DNA of 64,000 nt from Candidatus Gastranaerophilales bacterium (GCA_947630045.1 CANRGC010000004.1:54371-118370); one strand, 5' to 3'. Positions 8,035-18,465 are shown, counted from the first letter of the stretch. The notes: generated by a model from the sequence alone, not told the origin. A program made the numbers and translations.

Positions 8035-9864
8035 ATGCGAATAAATCCTATAAATTACGAATTTAAAAATAATAAATATAAACAAACTCAAGAAAACACC
8101 GCCCCTTTGTCTTTTACCTCGCACAGAGTTACTTCAAAAGACTTGGACAATGTCGTTTCTATGATAAAAAAATATGATTCTTCAAGGCTGGACGGCACTT
8201 TTCAGAAGTTTTATCAATATAGTGATTATATGGTAAAAGCGCCTGATTTGTCTGCAAGCGGAACGCCAATTAAAGAATTTTATGCGCTTTCAAGACTTGA
8301 ACAATCTAAAATAGGCAGCGGAATAGCCCCAAAAAATGCGGTTCTGTCAAGAATGGGGAACAGATATTTTCTTGTTGAAGAATTTGTTAACGGCAAAAGG
8401 CTTTCTACCCTTCCAAGCAATATGGAACATACTGATGACATATTAAAATCTCTTTTTTCAATGGATGTTTCAGGGGTGGTAAATCACGATTTATCTCCCA
8501 TAAACATTTTAATCGGCAAAGACAATCTGCCGAGAGTTACAAACTTTGACACTTACAGTTTCATTGCAAATGACGGAAAAATCATACAGTCTGCTTCAAC
8601 ACCAAGCATATATTACCTGACAAAAACGCCTGTTGCCAAATTTGCGCAAACAGGCAGGCTTGACATTGATTCCATGCCCGCAGAAAAGGGGTTTAAAGAA
8701 ATTTTCGCAGACAGTTTTTATCTGAAAAGAAAACGCCCGCATTCCATACATGATTTAATGTATGTAAGAGATTTATCCGAAAACCCTTATATTGGCTTGC
8801 CTTCAAACTTGGCAAGTTTTGAGTCAAGAACTTTATATAAACAAATAATGAACGGAGATGTCGAAAACCCCGCAGATTTTTTGTGTGATTACATACAAAA
8901 AAAGGCAAATACATATCATACCAAAATGAGAGATTACCTAAAAACGCTTGATATAAAGGAAGATAGCGCAGGAAGCGCCCTTAAACTTTCAGGTGAACAA
9001 GCAAAAACAAAACTTCAAAATGCGATTAAATATGAAGATTTTCTTATAAACCTTTTTGGAAGCAAAAAGCCTGACCCTTACTTTGGAAAGCTTGAAGCCG
9101 CAAAAATTCAGTTAAATGCGCTTTTGTATCACAACGATTTAGACAAAGAAGTTCCAAATTCGCTAAGATTGCCCGCAGCATATCGCAAACTTATGAAAGT
9201 AATAAGAGAGGGTCTTGGGGTTTATGACGAACCTGAATATAAGACATATCTTGAAAGCGAACTTAAAAGATATAAAAATATTTACGCAAGAACAGGAATA
9301 GGGCAAACAAATATCCAACAGATAATTCCAAAAGACCTTGATATTATAGAAAGCAAATTTAAGGGAATTATGGCAAAAGGCACAGGCAAACATTTAAATG
9401 ATTTTTTAAACAGACTGGAGCCCAACTTAAAAGATAAAGAAGAAATTGTAACTGAAATGGTTTTTTCCGGCGACGGAATTGAAGGAAAAATTAATCATCT
9501 GGGCAAAACAAGCCAACACAAAGTATACAGAATTAAATCTCGCACCACTTTAAAGAAAGGCTTTGAAAAAACAATTGAAAAAGTTAAAACTCAAGCCAAA
9601 GGAGTGATTGAAAAAGTTGAAGAAAAAGACATTTTAGACGAGTTTCAAGATGTAGTCGCAAAAAGGGATGAATCTGACCTTGTAAAGAAATATGCAAGAA
9701 AATATACAAAAGAAGAATATTTAAAAATGGGCGGAAAGCTTTTTGCGGGGCTTGGCATTATACTTGCAACAGCCGGTTATATTTTATATCAGGTCATGAG
9801 CTATAGAAAAGAAATGCAATCAAAAGACAGGTTCGTAAACGACCTGCCTTATGACAACAAATAA
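8035..9864 (+). CDS. Kinase-like fold protein with a C-terminal membrane anchor, function unknown
   Basis: Numbered from an upstream in-frame ATG/TTG pair at 7990-7995, landmarks of a kinase fold appear in order: YMVKAP (Lys83), KEFYALSRL (Glu96), VEEFVNG hinge (about 129-135), a HDLSPINIL catalytic loop (His166, Asp167, Asn172) and VTNFD at 183-187, where Asn replaces the DFG Asp. About 350 mainly helical residues follow. A hydrophobic helix lies near the end (AGLGIILATAGYILY), with a short basic tail. The start at 8035 is chosen because AGGA lies five bases before it; 7993 is the alternative and has no ribosome-binding site. The N-terminus is Asn-rich without a signal peptide. It could be an active atypical kinase or a pseudokinase. 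Confidence 0.65.
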   Translation: MRINPINYEFKNNKYKQTQENTAPLSFTSHRVTSKDLDNVVSMIKKYDSSRLDGTFQKFYQYSDYMVKAPDLSASGTPIKEFYALSRLEQSKIGSGIAPKNAVLSRMGNRYFLVEEFVNGKRLSTLPSNMEHTDDILKSLFSMDVSGVVNHDLSPINILIGKDNLPRVTNFDTYSFIANDGKIIQSASTPSIYYLTKTPVAKFAQTGRLDIDSMPAEKGFKEIFADSFYLKRKRPHSIHDLMYVRDLSENPYIGLPSNLASFESRTLYKQIMNGDVENPADFLCDYIQKKANTYHTKMRDYLKTLDIKEDSAGSALKLSGEQAKTKLQNAIKYEDFLINLFGSKKPDPYFGKLEAAKIQLNALLYHNDLDKEVPNSLRLPAAYRKLMKVIREGLGVYDEPEYKTYLESELKRYKNIYARTGIGQTNIQQIIPKDLDIIESKFKGIMAKGTGKHLNDFLNRLEPNLKDKEEIVTEMVFSGDGIEGKINHLGKTSQHKVYRIKSRTTLKKGFEKTIEKVKTQAKGVIEKVEEKDILDEFQDVVAKRDESDLVKKYARKYTKEEYLKMGGKLFAGLGIILATAGYILYQVMSYRKEMQSKDRFVNDLPYDNK

Positions 9865-9872
9865 TAATTATT

Positions 9873-11165
<1,293 letters not shown>

Positions 11166-11224
11166 CTAAATATTAACACAAAAAATATAGATAAATGTTG
11201 TCATCTTCTGTTAGTCGCATTTTA

Positions 11225-11262
11225 AAAGCACAAAGGGGGAAGATCCCCCGTTTTTGTGCTTT
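11225..11262 (-). terminator. Terminator of the rpsB-tsf operon
   Basis: A long stem pairs AAAGCACAAA plus GGGGG with CCCCC plus TTTTTGTGCTTT around a short AAGAT loop. It lies 8 bases beyond the tsf stop on the minus strand. The U-tail after the stem is short, but the stem is strong. Confidence 0.75.
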
Positions 11263-11269
11263 AGATTAA

Positions 11270-12151
11270 TTATCCTTTAATTTGACTCATTACTTCTTCA
11301 GCGAAGTTGTCTTGTCTTTTTTCCAACCCTTCACCGAGAACATATCTGTCAAACTTAACTATTTCCATTTTTCCTTTAATTAACTGTTCAACGGTTTCAT
11401 CGGGGTTTTTAACAAAGGGCTGTTCCAAAAGACATCTTGAAGCCATTAATTTGTTTATTCTGCCTTCAACAATTTTTTCTCTGATGTTTTCAGGCTTTTT
11501 AGCAAGGTCTTCTTTTCCCATTTCAATTCTTTTTTCTTCATCAATAACGCTTTGAGGAATTTGATTTCTTGAAACAAATTCGGGAGCTGAAGATGCAATA
11601 TGTAAACAAATGTCTTTTGCTATCGTTTTGGTTTCTTCCGTGCAATTATCTGCCTTAACTTCAAGAAGAACGCCAATTTTGCCGTTATGCACGTATGTTG
11701 AAGTGCAAGCGTTGTCATCGTATCTTACAAATCTTCTGATTGTGATTTTTTCGCCGATTTTTGCAATTTGAGCTTTTATGTAATCTTCAACAACCGTGCC
11801 GTCAGGCATGGAAGATTTGTTAAGAGCGTCTACATCACTCGGATTTTTTTCAACGATAACTTTAGCAATTTCGTTAGCAACCTGTTTGAAACCTTCATTT
11901 TTTGCAACGAAATCTGTTTCGCAGTTGATTTCAACCATAGCGCCGATTGTGTCTTGAATAAATGTTGAAACAACACCTTCAGCCGCAATTCTGCCCATTT
12001 TTTTATCGGCAGAAGCAATACCTTTTTGTCTTAAAATTTCTGCGGCTTTATCCATATCACCGTCGGCTTCGACAAGGGCTTTTTTGGCATCCATCATGCC
12101 TGCGCCCGTTTTATCTCTGAGTTCTTTTACCATTGAGGCTTTTATTTCCAT
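11270..12151 (-). CDS. tsf: Translation elongation factor Ts
   Basis: Guanine-nucleotide exchange factor for EF-Tu in the cytoplasm. The N-terminal UBA-like domain (VKELRDKTGAGMMDAKKAL) and the EF-Tu contact motif NCETDFVAKN are intact. The C-terminus ends in VLGEGLEKRQDNFAEEVM. Length 293 fits. AAGGAG lies 7 bases before the ATG. The gene follows rpsB by 41 bases in the conserved bacterial rpsB-tsf order, and a terminator closes the unit. Confidence 0.98.
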   Translation of the reverse strand: MEIKASMVKELRDKTGAGMMDAKKALVEADGDMDKAAEILRQKGIASADKKMGRIAAEGVVSTFIQDTIGAMVEINCETDFVAKNEGFKQVANEIAKVIVEKNPSDVDALNKSSMPDGTVVEDYIKAQIAKIGEKITIRRFVRYDDNACTSTYVHNGKIGVLLEVKADNCTEETKTIAKDICLHIASSAPEFVSRNQIPQSVIDEEKRIEMGKEDLAKKPENIREKIVEGRINKLMASRCLLEQPFVKNPDETVEQLIKGKMEIVKFDRYVLGEGLEKRQDNFAEEVMSQIKG

Positions 12152-12192
12152 AATTTTGCTCCTTATGTTAGGGGTAAATTTGCCCCGATATG

Positions 12193-12972
12193 TTATGCTT
12201 CTACTTTTTCCGGTTCTTTTTCGGTTTCTTTTGAAACGTTAGCGTCTTTTGCTTCGATTTTTTCAATCTTGCCTTGGTTTGCTTTGTTTTGTCTTAATTC
12301 TTTGCCTTCCAAAACGGCGTCGGCAATTTTTGAAGCAACAAGTTTAATGCTTCTTATGGCATCATCGTTTCCCGGAATTAAATAGTCAATTCCGTCCGGA
12401 TCAGCGTTTGTATCGGCAAGGCAAATAACCGGAATGTTTAATTTATTTGCTTCTTTGATTGCAATTAATTCTTTTCCCTGATCAACAACAAAGATAATGT
12501 CAGGCATGCCTTTCATTTCTTTAATTCCGCCCAAAGTTTTGGAAAGTTTTGATAATTGTCTGTTTAATTGAGCGATTTCTTTTTTCGGAAGCTTAGCTGA
12601 AGCGCCGGATTCTATAAAGCTTTCGAGTTCTCTTAATTTGTTAACTCTTGCTCTTATGGTTTCAAAATTTGTCATCATTCCGCCGAGCCATCTTCTGTTA
12701 ACGTAATATGCGCCGGCTCTTTGAGCTTCTTGAGCAACAACATCGGCTGCCTGTTTTTTGGTTCCGACAAAAAGAACGTTTTTACCTTTTGCGGCATATT
12801 CTCTTACGATATTGTAAGCAGCATCTAATTTTTCAGCTGTTTTTCTTAAATCAAGAATATAAATTCCGTTTTTTGCCCCGAAAATAAACGGTTTCATTTT
12901 GGGGTTCCATTTTTGAGTTTGGTGTCCGAAATGTACACCTGCATCAAGTAAGTCTACTAAATTGATTGCCAT
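12193..12972 (-). CDS. rpsB: 30S ribosomal protein S2
   Basis: Structural protein of the small ribosomal subunit. [19 protein letters not shown] near the N-terminus and the [23 protein letters not shown] motif region are diagnostic. ATG 12972 is preferred to an ATG 18 bases upstream because AAGGA lies 9 bases before it and the family begins [17 protein letters not shown]. The C-terminal tail is Lys/Glu-rich. The gene is preceded by a structured 5' leader that may serve autoregulation. Confidence 0.97.
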   Translation of the reverse strand: MAINLVDLLDAGVHFGHQTQKWNPKMKPFIFGAKNGIYILDLRKTAEKLDAAYNIVREYAAKGKNVLFVGTKKQAADVVAQEAQRAGAYYVNRRWLGGMMTNFETIRARVNKLRELESFIESGASAKLPKKEIAQLNRQLSKLSKTLGGIKEMKGMPDIIFVVDQGKELIAIKEANKLNIPVICLADTNADPDGIDYLIPGNDDAIRSIKLVASKIADAVLEGKELRQNKANQGKIEKIEAKDANVSKETEKEPEKVEA

Positions 12973-13002
12973 AGTTAAAAGTCCTTTCATTTTCTAACAC
13001 AA

Positions 13003-13068
13003 CAGGGATTTTGAATTTCTGCCACTATGGTTTGGCTGGTGTTACCCATACGAAATATTCAAGCCCTG
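13003..13068 (-). promoter_or_regulatory. Structured RNA leader of rpsB (candidate S2 autoregulatory element)
   Basis: Within the 5' untranslated region, CAGGG pairs with CCCTG. Next inside, TTGAAT pairs with ATTCAA and ATTTC with GAAAT, with small internal loops. Inside that, TATGG pairs with CCATA. The result is a long branched hairpin ending about 30 bases before the start codon. Ribosomal protein S2 represses its own mRNA in several bacteria through leader structures. Assignment to that role here is inference from position. Confidence 0.55.
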
Positions 13069-13159
13069 ATTTACAGGCTATAATAAACATAACTTAAAAT
13101 CAAGAAAACAAAATTTTTTTATTGTAAAATGTGAAGTATAAAAATGGAGTTTTAAAAAA

Positions 13160-14314
13160 GTGTCAAAAAATAAGGATAAAAAACCGGTAAAAGTTGCCTT
13201 CCCTCATATGGGAACAATTTCAATATGTTGGGCTGCGGCTTTAAGAAAAATGGGAATTGAACCCTACATTCCGCCGTATACAAGCAAAAAAACCCTTTCG
13301 TACGGAACAAAAAATTCACCCGAGGCAATTTGTCTGCCATACAAATTAATTTTGGGCAACTTTATTGAAGCTATAGAAGGCGGGGCAGATTACGTTGCAA
13401 TGATTACATCCCCCGGAATTTGCCGTCTTGGCGAATACGGAAAAAGCATAAAAAATGTGCTTTTAGATTTAGGGTATGACGCCAATTTTATTGAATTAAA
13501 CCTTTATAACGGTTTTAAGGGAATGTGGGACTTTTTATATCAGCTCACGGAAGACAAAAACCCCATTACAATAATAAGGGCAATAAATATTGCCGTAAGA
13601 AAAGTTTTTGCCTTAGATGAAATTGAAAATTTTTATTCTTATTACAGGGCAAGAGAAATAAAAATCGGAGACAGCGAGAAAGCCTATAAAAAAGCTCTTA
13701 ATTATATAGACAAAGCTGACAGCACAAAAGAATTAAAAAAGGCTTTAAAACAAGGCTTAAAAGAAATTGCTCAGGTTAAAATCGACACGGATAAAGACGT
13801 TTTGCATGTAGATTTAACAGGGGAAATTTTCCTTGTTTTAGACCCGTTTGCAAATCAGTATATCGAAAAAGAACTTGGCAAAATGGGCGTTCAAACAAGA
13901 CGAAGCCTCACCGTTTCAGGCTTTTTAAAAGACGCAATAATTCCAAAAATGTGCAAAAAAGGAGAAACCCACTTAGAACGTGCATTTAGAATGGCAAAAC
14001 CCTATTTAATGAGGGATATTGGCGGGGACGCCCTTGAGTGCATTTCCGATGTTATGTATGCAAGCGAAAAAGGCACAGACGGCTTAATTCACGTTTCGCC
14101 TTTTACCTGCATGCCTGAAATTATGTCCCAGAACATTTTCCCCAAAATGAGGGAAGATATTAATTTGCCGATTTTATCTTTAATTATGGATGAGCAAACA
14201 GGCAAAGCCGGCTATTTAACAAGGCTTGAAGCATTTGTAGATTTGATGAGAAGAAAAAAACAACGTTTAAAACTTCAAAATTCGTCTGAAGAAAAAGTGC
14301 CTCAAAAAGTTTAA
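13160..14314 (+). CDS. Acyl-CoA dehydratase activase-related protein (COG3581/DUF2229-like)
   Basis: Related to the activator and dehydratase proteins of 2-hydroxyacyl-CoA dehydratases, usually iron-sulfur proteins of strict anaerobes. Conserved Cys contexts are visible: EAICLPYKL, SPGICRLGEYG, MCKKGE and SPFTCMPEIM. No ATPase (actin-fold) domain is fused here, unlike the large two-domain homologues. The start is GTG 13160, with GGAG about 10 bases upstream. It stands alone between divergent rpsB and an ABC ATPase gene. The substrate is unknown. Confidence 0.75.
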   Translation: MSKNKDKKPVKVAFPHMGTISICWAAALRKMGIEPYIPPYTSKKTLSYGTKNSPEAICLPYKLILGNFIEAIEGGADYVAMITSPGICRLGEYGKSIKNVLLDLGYDANFIELNLYNGFKGMWDFLYQLTEDKNPITIIRAINIAVRKVFALDEIENFYSYYRAREIKIGDSEKAYKKALNYIDKADSTKELKKALKQGLKEIAQVKIDTDKDVLHVDLTGEIFLVLDPFANQYIEKELGKMGVQTRRSLTVSGFLKDAIIPKMCKKGETHLERAFRMAKPYLMRDIGGDALECISDVMYASEKGTDGLIHVSPFTCMPEIMSQNIFPKMREDINLPILSLIMDEQTGKAGYLTRLEAFVDLMRRKKQRLKLQNSSEEKVPQKV

Positions 14315-14332
14315 TTATCCATTGTCGGGCAG

Positions 14333-14360
14333 TTGTTAAAAATAACATAAATGTTATAAT
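14333..14360 (+). promoter_or_regulatory. Promoter of the DppD-like gene, leaderless layout
   Basis: TTGTTA (14333-14338), a 16-base spacer and TATAAT (14355-14360). The ATG begins seven bases later at 14368, without a ribosome-binding site. Confidence 0.55.
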
Positions 14361-14367
14361 TCATTAA

Positions 14368-15333
14368 ATGGAAACGCTTTTAGAAATTAAAAATTTAACT
14401 TTAGGCTTCAATATAGATGACGTTTTTTATAAGGCAGTAAAAAACGTTAATTTTAAACTTAAAAAAGGTCAAATTTCCGCCATAATAGGCGAGTCGGGCT
14501 CCGGAAAAACAATGAGTGTAATGAGCGTTATTAACCTGCTTCCAAAAAATGCAAAAATTATTTCCGGAGAAATTATATTTGAAAATAAAAACCTTCTTTC
14601 ATTAAAAGAAAGGGAATTAAATAAAATCAGGGGGAATAAAATTGCGCTCATTCCGCAAGACCCCATGACAAGCCTAGACCCTTTGTATACTATTGAAAAT
14701 CAAATGATAGAGGCAATCTTGGCACACAAAAACATAAGCAAAAAAGAGGCTTATGAAATTGCCGTTAAAAATTTATCGGATGTAGGGGTGATTGAGCCTG
14801 AAAAAAAGATAAAATCATATCCTTTTGAGCTTTCAGGCGGGCTTAAACAAAGGGTAATTATTGCAATTGCGCTTTCTTTAGATTCCGAAATTATAATAGC
14901 TGACGAACCGACAACTGCGCTTGATGTAACCGTACAGGCACAAATTTTGGAACTTTTGCTTGAAATAAAGAAAAGAGGAAAATCAATTATATTAATTTCC
15001 CACGATCTTGGAGTGGTAAATAAATATGCTGACGAGATTTCAATTATGTATGCCGGCAGAATTGTAGAATCTGCCGATAAAAAAACTCTTTTTAATTATC
15101 CGAAACACCCTTACACAAGAGCATTGATTGAGGCGCTTCCGTATTCAAAAACAAGAAAATTAAAAAACATAAAAGGTGCTCCCCCGCCCATAACGGAAGT
15201 TATATCGGGCTGTGAGTTTCACAAAAGATGTGATTTTAAAAAAGAAATTTGTGAAACAAAAGTTTTTGAACTTTGTCAACAGGAAGATAATTCAAAAGTT
15301 GCATGCCGGATATATGAAACCTGTAATACCTGA
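14368..15333 (+). CDS. Oligopeptide/dipeptide ABC transporter ATP-binding protein (DppD/OppD type)
   Basis: Cytoplasmic ATPase of a peptide or nickel importer. Walker A is GESGSGKT (41-48), the signature is LSGGLKQR and Walker B is IIIADEPT, followed by the H-loop LISHDLG. The C-terminal oligopeptide-transporter extension includes YPKHPYTRALIEALP and a Cys cluster (CEFHKRCDFKKEIC). Partner permeases and the binding protein are not in this window, which is unusual because these genes normally form an operon. Confidence 0.9.
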   Translation: METLLEIKNLTLGFNIDDVFYKAVKNVNFKLKKGQISAIIGESGSGKTMSVMSVINLLPKNAKIISGEIIFENKNLLSLKERELNKIRGNKIALIPQDPMTSLDPLYTIENQMIEAILAHKNISKKEAYEIAVKNLSDVGVIEPEKKIKSYPFELSGGLKQRVIIAIALSLDSEIIIADEPTTALDVTVQAQILELLLEIKKRGKSIILISHDLGVVNKYADEISIMYAGRIVESADKKTLFNYPKHPYTRALIEALPYSKTRKLKNIKGAPPPITEVISGCEFHKRCDFKKEICETKVFELCQQEDNSKVACRIYETCNT

Positions 15334-15479
15334 TTTTTCAGTATATTTACCGTAAAAACTTTTTTGTCAAGAGTAAAAAATAATTTTTACAATAGAAAAT
15401 ATTTTGTGATTTTTGCATGTTTTACATGTTATAACTGAATAAAACATATCGGAATTATTTCTTTAAGGGGAAGTTATAA

Positions 15480-15971
15480 ATGGAATATTTAAGCAAAGAA
15501 GAAATCAAACACTGGAGAAGTTCATTAGAGAGAATTACTCTTGAAGAATACGCAAAAAGGCTTGGTAAAGCAATAAAAGGTGAAAAACAAACAAACGATA
15601 TAATCGACATTGTTTTATCTAACTCACGCTCCGGCTACATTTCGGATGTAAGAGAAGAATCACCCAAGGAAACCGTTATTGAAGTTGCAAAAAAATCTGT
15701 TGAAATGGAACAAAATAAAATGTTTATTGAAGTCTTAATCAACGGAAAAACAAAAAAATTAAACTTTAATAAACCGTTAACCGAAAGAGAACAGAAGGTT
15801 TTAGACCATTTTGTCAAAAATCCCGACGTTATTGTATATGCAAAAGATTTGGCAAAAATTTTAAGCCTTCCCACTGACTATGTTTATAAATATATTAAAA
15901 ATTTAAGAGCAAAAATTTCTGAAGAAGTTCTTCAAAACGCCGACAGAGGCGGATATAAGCTTTGTATTTAA
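15480..15971 (+). CDS. Winged-helix DNA-binding protein without a receiver domain
   Basis: Residues about 97-163 match an OmpR/PhoB-type winged helix. LTEREQKVLDHFVKNPD leads into a recognition helix with YVYKYIKNLRAKI, then the wing GGYKLCI. The first 90 residues are charged and helical and lack the phospho-acceptor receiver fold. A good ribosome-binding site (AAGGGG) precedes the ATG. The gene lies just upstream of a histidine kinase and may be its functional partner, although it has no Asp receiver. Confidence 0.7.
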   Translation: MEYLSKEEIKHWRSSLERITLEEYAKRLGKAIKGEKQTNDIIDIVLSNSRSGYISDVREESPKETVIEVAKKSVEMEQNKMFIEVLINGKTKKLNFNKPLTEREQKVLDHFVKNPDVIVYAKDLAKILSLPTDYVYKYIKNLRAKISEEVLQNADRGGYKLCI

Positions 15972-15976
15972 CATTT

Positions 15977-16005
15977 TTGCAAGATTAAAAAAGGCGGAAT
16001 ATAAT
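15977..16005 (+). promoter_or_regulatory. Promoter of the histidine kinase gene, leaderless layout
   Basis: TTGCAA (15977-15982), a 17-base spacer and TATAAT (16000-16005), then seven bases to ATG 16013. There is no Shine-Dalgarno motif. Confidence 0.6.
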
Positions 16006-16012
16006 TGTTTTT

Positions 16013-17158
16013 ATGGATAAAGACATAACAAGTTCCGCCTTTTTGCAAACAAAAAAACAGGATATTAATTTTTACGGCACCTTTTTAAAAGAAATAAAAA
16101 ATGATGTCGATTTTGATTTGGGCGAATTTTATCGAAAAGAAAAAAACAAAAATGAGCTTATCTGCTCCGTTTCTTCCTTGAATAAAAAAGAAAAGGAAAT
16201 TTTAAAAAACAAAAATAAAACAGGCAGCATAAAAATACAAATTAAAATAAAAAATGCAAGCGCCTTCTATTTTTTGCTTTTAAGAAAAACGCCCTTTTCA
16301 AAAAATGAAAAGGCTTTAATTAACAAAGCCGCTAAATCTTATTCGTCAAAAATAGAAGAATTTGAGCTTGCAAAAATTTTTCAAAACCAGCTTTCAATCT
16401 TGCAAGACGCTATTATGGAAAAAAACCTGACAACAAAAGAGCTGAAAGAAAAAAATGAAAAACTTATTCAAACCGAAAAAATAAGAACCGAATTTTTGGC
16501 AAATGTTTCTCATGAATTGAGAACTCCGCTTAATGCAATTATCGGCTTTTCAACGGCTCTTAAAGATGAAATGCCGGGGAAATTGAACGAAAAACAAAAA
16601 AGTTACGCAAACAAAATTTTATCTTCCGCAATTCACCTTACAGGTTTAATCAACGACATTTTGGATATGACAAAAATTGAAGCGGGCGCAACAACATTGA
16701 ATTTAAAAAAAGTATCTCCAGTATTTGCCATAAATGAGGTTATAAACACGCTTGAACCGCTTTTGTCGGAAAAATCACTCGTCATTAAAAAAAACTTTAA
16801 GTTTCAAGGTGAAATTTTGCTTGATTACACAAAATTTATGCAGATTATTTATAATATTTTGGGAAATGCCATAAAATTTTCTCATCCTAATTCGGAAATA
16901 ATTATTTCAACCCAAAAACAAAAAGATAAAATTTTAATTAAAATTAAAGACTTCGGTGTCGGAATTGCGAAAAAATATCAAAAGAAAATTTTCGATAAAT
17001 TCTTTCAGTTGGAAAACATTTATTCAAAAAACTATTTATCGGGCGGGTTGGGGCTTACAATAACAAGTGAATTTGTAAGGCTTCTCGGCGGAAAAATAAA
17101 ATTAAAATCTGAAATTGGGGTTGGTTCTGAATTTATTTTGGAATTTTTGGAAAGATAA
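16013..17158 (+). CDS. Soluble sensor histidine kinase
   Basis: HisKA and HATPase_c domains are complete. The phospho-acceptor is His167 in FLANVSHELRTPLNAIIGFS. The N box (ILGNAIKFSH), the G1 box (IKDFGVGI), the F box (FDKFFQLE) and the G2 box (GGLGLTI) follow. The first 140 residues form a sensor-like domain without membrane helices, leading into a coiled coil (about 130-160). No response regulator with a receiver domain lies next to it. It probably phosphorylates a regulator encoded elsewhere. Confidence 0.9.
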   Translation: MDKDITSSAFLQTKKQDINFYGTFLKEIKNDVDFDLGEFYRKEKNKNELICSVSSLNKKEKEILKNKNKTGSIKIQIKIKNASAFYFLLLRKTPFSKNEKALINKAAKSYSSKIEEFELAKIFQNQLSILQDAIMEKNLTTKELKEKNEKLIQTEKIRTEFLANVSHELRTPLNAIIGFSTALKDEMPGKLNEKQKSYANKILSSAIHLTGLINDILDMTKIEAGATTLNLKKVSPVFAINEVINTLEPLLSEKSLVIKKNFKFQGEILLDYTKFMQIIYNILGNAIKFSHPNSEIIISTQKQKDKILIKIKDFGVGIAKKYQKKIFDKFFQLENIYSKNYLSGGLGLTITSEFVRLLGGKIKLKSEIGVGSEFILEFLER

Positions 17159-17165
17159 TTTTTCA

Positions 17166-17197
17166 AAAAAAAAGGACGCCATATGACGTCCTTTTTA
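17166..17197. terminator. Bidirectional terminator between the kinase and HEAT-like genes
   Basis: The stem AAAAAGGACG (17169-17178) pairs with CGTCCTTTTT (17187-17196). T-runs flank it on both strands, and it serves convergent genes on either side. Confidence 0.85.
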
Positions 17198-17214
17198 GAT
17201 TGTTTGGTTAAACC

Positions 17215-18465
17215 TTATGCTTGCATTTGTTTGGCTGCTTTTTCGGCTTCTTTTTGAGCTTTTTTATATGCTCTTCTTTCTTTTCTGCTCATTTTTGAAA
17301 GATCAACTTCTTGGGGCTGCGCTTGTTGTCCATCTTGGGGTTGCGCTTGTTGCCCGTCTTGGGGTTGAGCCTGTTGTTCCGGTGCCGGAGCTGAACCGAG
17401 GCTTGCAAGAGCTTCGTTTGCAACCTGTTGAATTAAGGGTTCGGGGTCTTGAGCTGCCGTAGTTAATACAGGTTCAAGAGCCTGTTTGTCTTCCGGTCTT
17501 GCTATATAACCAAGCGCCTGAATTGCTGCGAGTTTAACTTCTTTTTCACTGTCGTTTCTTGCGGCATTTTCCATTTCCGTATATCCGATTAAATCATTGA
17601 TTTTTATTTGCGGAAGCTGGTTATTCGGGTCTTGAGATTGGTTATATCTGTCTATTTCATCTCTTTGATTTTTTTGAAGAATTGCAAGAGTATAAAGTGC
17701 TATTGCTCTGTTTTTATCTGCCAAAGTTTTCGGAGCAAGGTTTGTTGTTAAAGCTTCTTCTTCGGGGGTCAGTTGAGCGCCTGAAGCGGCTTTATTTATT
17801 GCGGCAACTTGTTGTTCCGTAGGTCCTTGAAGTCCCGTGGTATCTTGTTTAACAACGTCAATCAAACCTTTCATAACGGGTTCCGTTAAAACTGCATTTT
17901 GAAGTTCCGGACTTCCTTGAGCATAGCTTGCAATTTTAGTTATTGCATCAGCTTGCGTTTTTGAATCTGTGCTTTTTAAACCTTCAATTAAAGCGTTTAC
18001 ATCAACGCCCGTCTGGTCTTGTTGTGTCGGGCTTATAACATTTACATTTTCAGGCGCACCGCTAACGTTGGGCGTAACTTCTTGAGAAGAAACCTGCGCC
18101 GGTTGATTTTGAGCTAAAACAGGAGCGGGCATTGCTTGAACATTATCTGTTACAGGTTGTGCCAAGGGCTGAACTGCGGGTTGAACTGCAGGCTGAACTG
18201 CAGGCTGAACTGCGGGCTGCGGTGCAACTTGAACAACAGGCTGATATTGCGGCGCTACAAATGTTTGAGGTTGCGGCATATATTGTTGATATTGATTAAC
18301 GAACGGTTGAGTGTATACCGATTGTTGCGGATATGAATACATCGGGTTTGGTATGGTCTGTTGCGCTCCGTTAGAATATGCTGTAGGATCAAAAATTTGA
18401 ATATTTACTGCGCTTGCTTGGGGTGTCGGCTGTAAGTATCCTTGAGCGCCTATTGGTTGCATCAT
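17215..18465 (-). CDS. Pro/Gln-rich protein with HEAT-like helical repeats (copy 1)
   Basis: Not a named family. A Pro/Gln/Tyr-rich N-terminal region (1-100) carries AVNIQIFDPTAYS and then AVQP repeats (about 80-97). A helical HEAT-like domain (about 150-355) includes KEVKLAAIQALGYIA and PLIQQVANEALASLG. The tail has AQPQDGQQ repeats and a basic KERRAYKKAQKEAEK end. There is no signal peptide. AGGAG precedes the ATG. A second gene of the same architecture lies 0.6 kb away, so the pair arose by duplication or works together. A scaffold role is a guess. Confidence 0.7.
   Translation of the reverse strand: MMQPIGAQGYLQPTPQASAVNIQIFDPTAYSNGAQQTIPNPMYSYPQQSVYTQPFVNQYQQYMPQPQTFVAPQYQPVVQVAPQPAVQPAVQPAVQPAVQPLAQPVTDNVQAMPAPVLAQNQPAQVSSQEVTPNVSGAPENVNVISPTQQDQTGVDVNALIEGLKSTDSKTQADAITKIASYAQGSPELQNAVLTEPVMKGLIDVVKQDTTGLQGPTEQQVAAINKAASGAQLTPEEEALTTNLAPKTLADKNRAIALYTLAILQKNQRDEIDRYNQSQDPNNQLPQIKINDLIGYTEMENAARNDSEKEVKLAAIQALGYIARPEDKQALEPVLTTAAQDPEPLIQQVANEALASLGSAPAPEQQAQPQDGQQAQPQDGQQAQPQEVDLSKMSRKERRAYKKAQKEAEKAAKQMQA
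17310..17381. repeat. 24-base tandem repeat, three units, inside HEAT-like gene 1
   Basis: Units start at 17310, 17334 and 17358, each beginning CTTGGGG. They encode the AQPQDGQQ-type repeats. The third unit is more diverged. Such in-frame repeats may vary in number between strains. Confidence 0.85.
18167..18214. repeat. 12-base tandem repeat, four units, inside HEAT-like gene 1
   Basis: Four near-identical copies of GGCTGAACTGCR encode the AVQP repeats in the Pro/Gln-rich region. Copy 2 has one T for C change. Confidence 0.88.
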
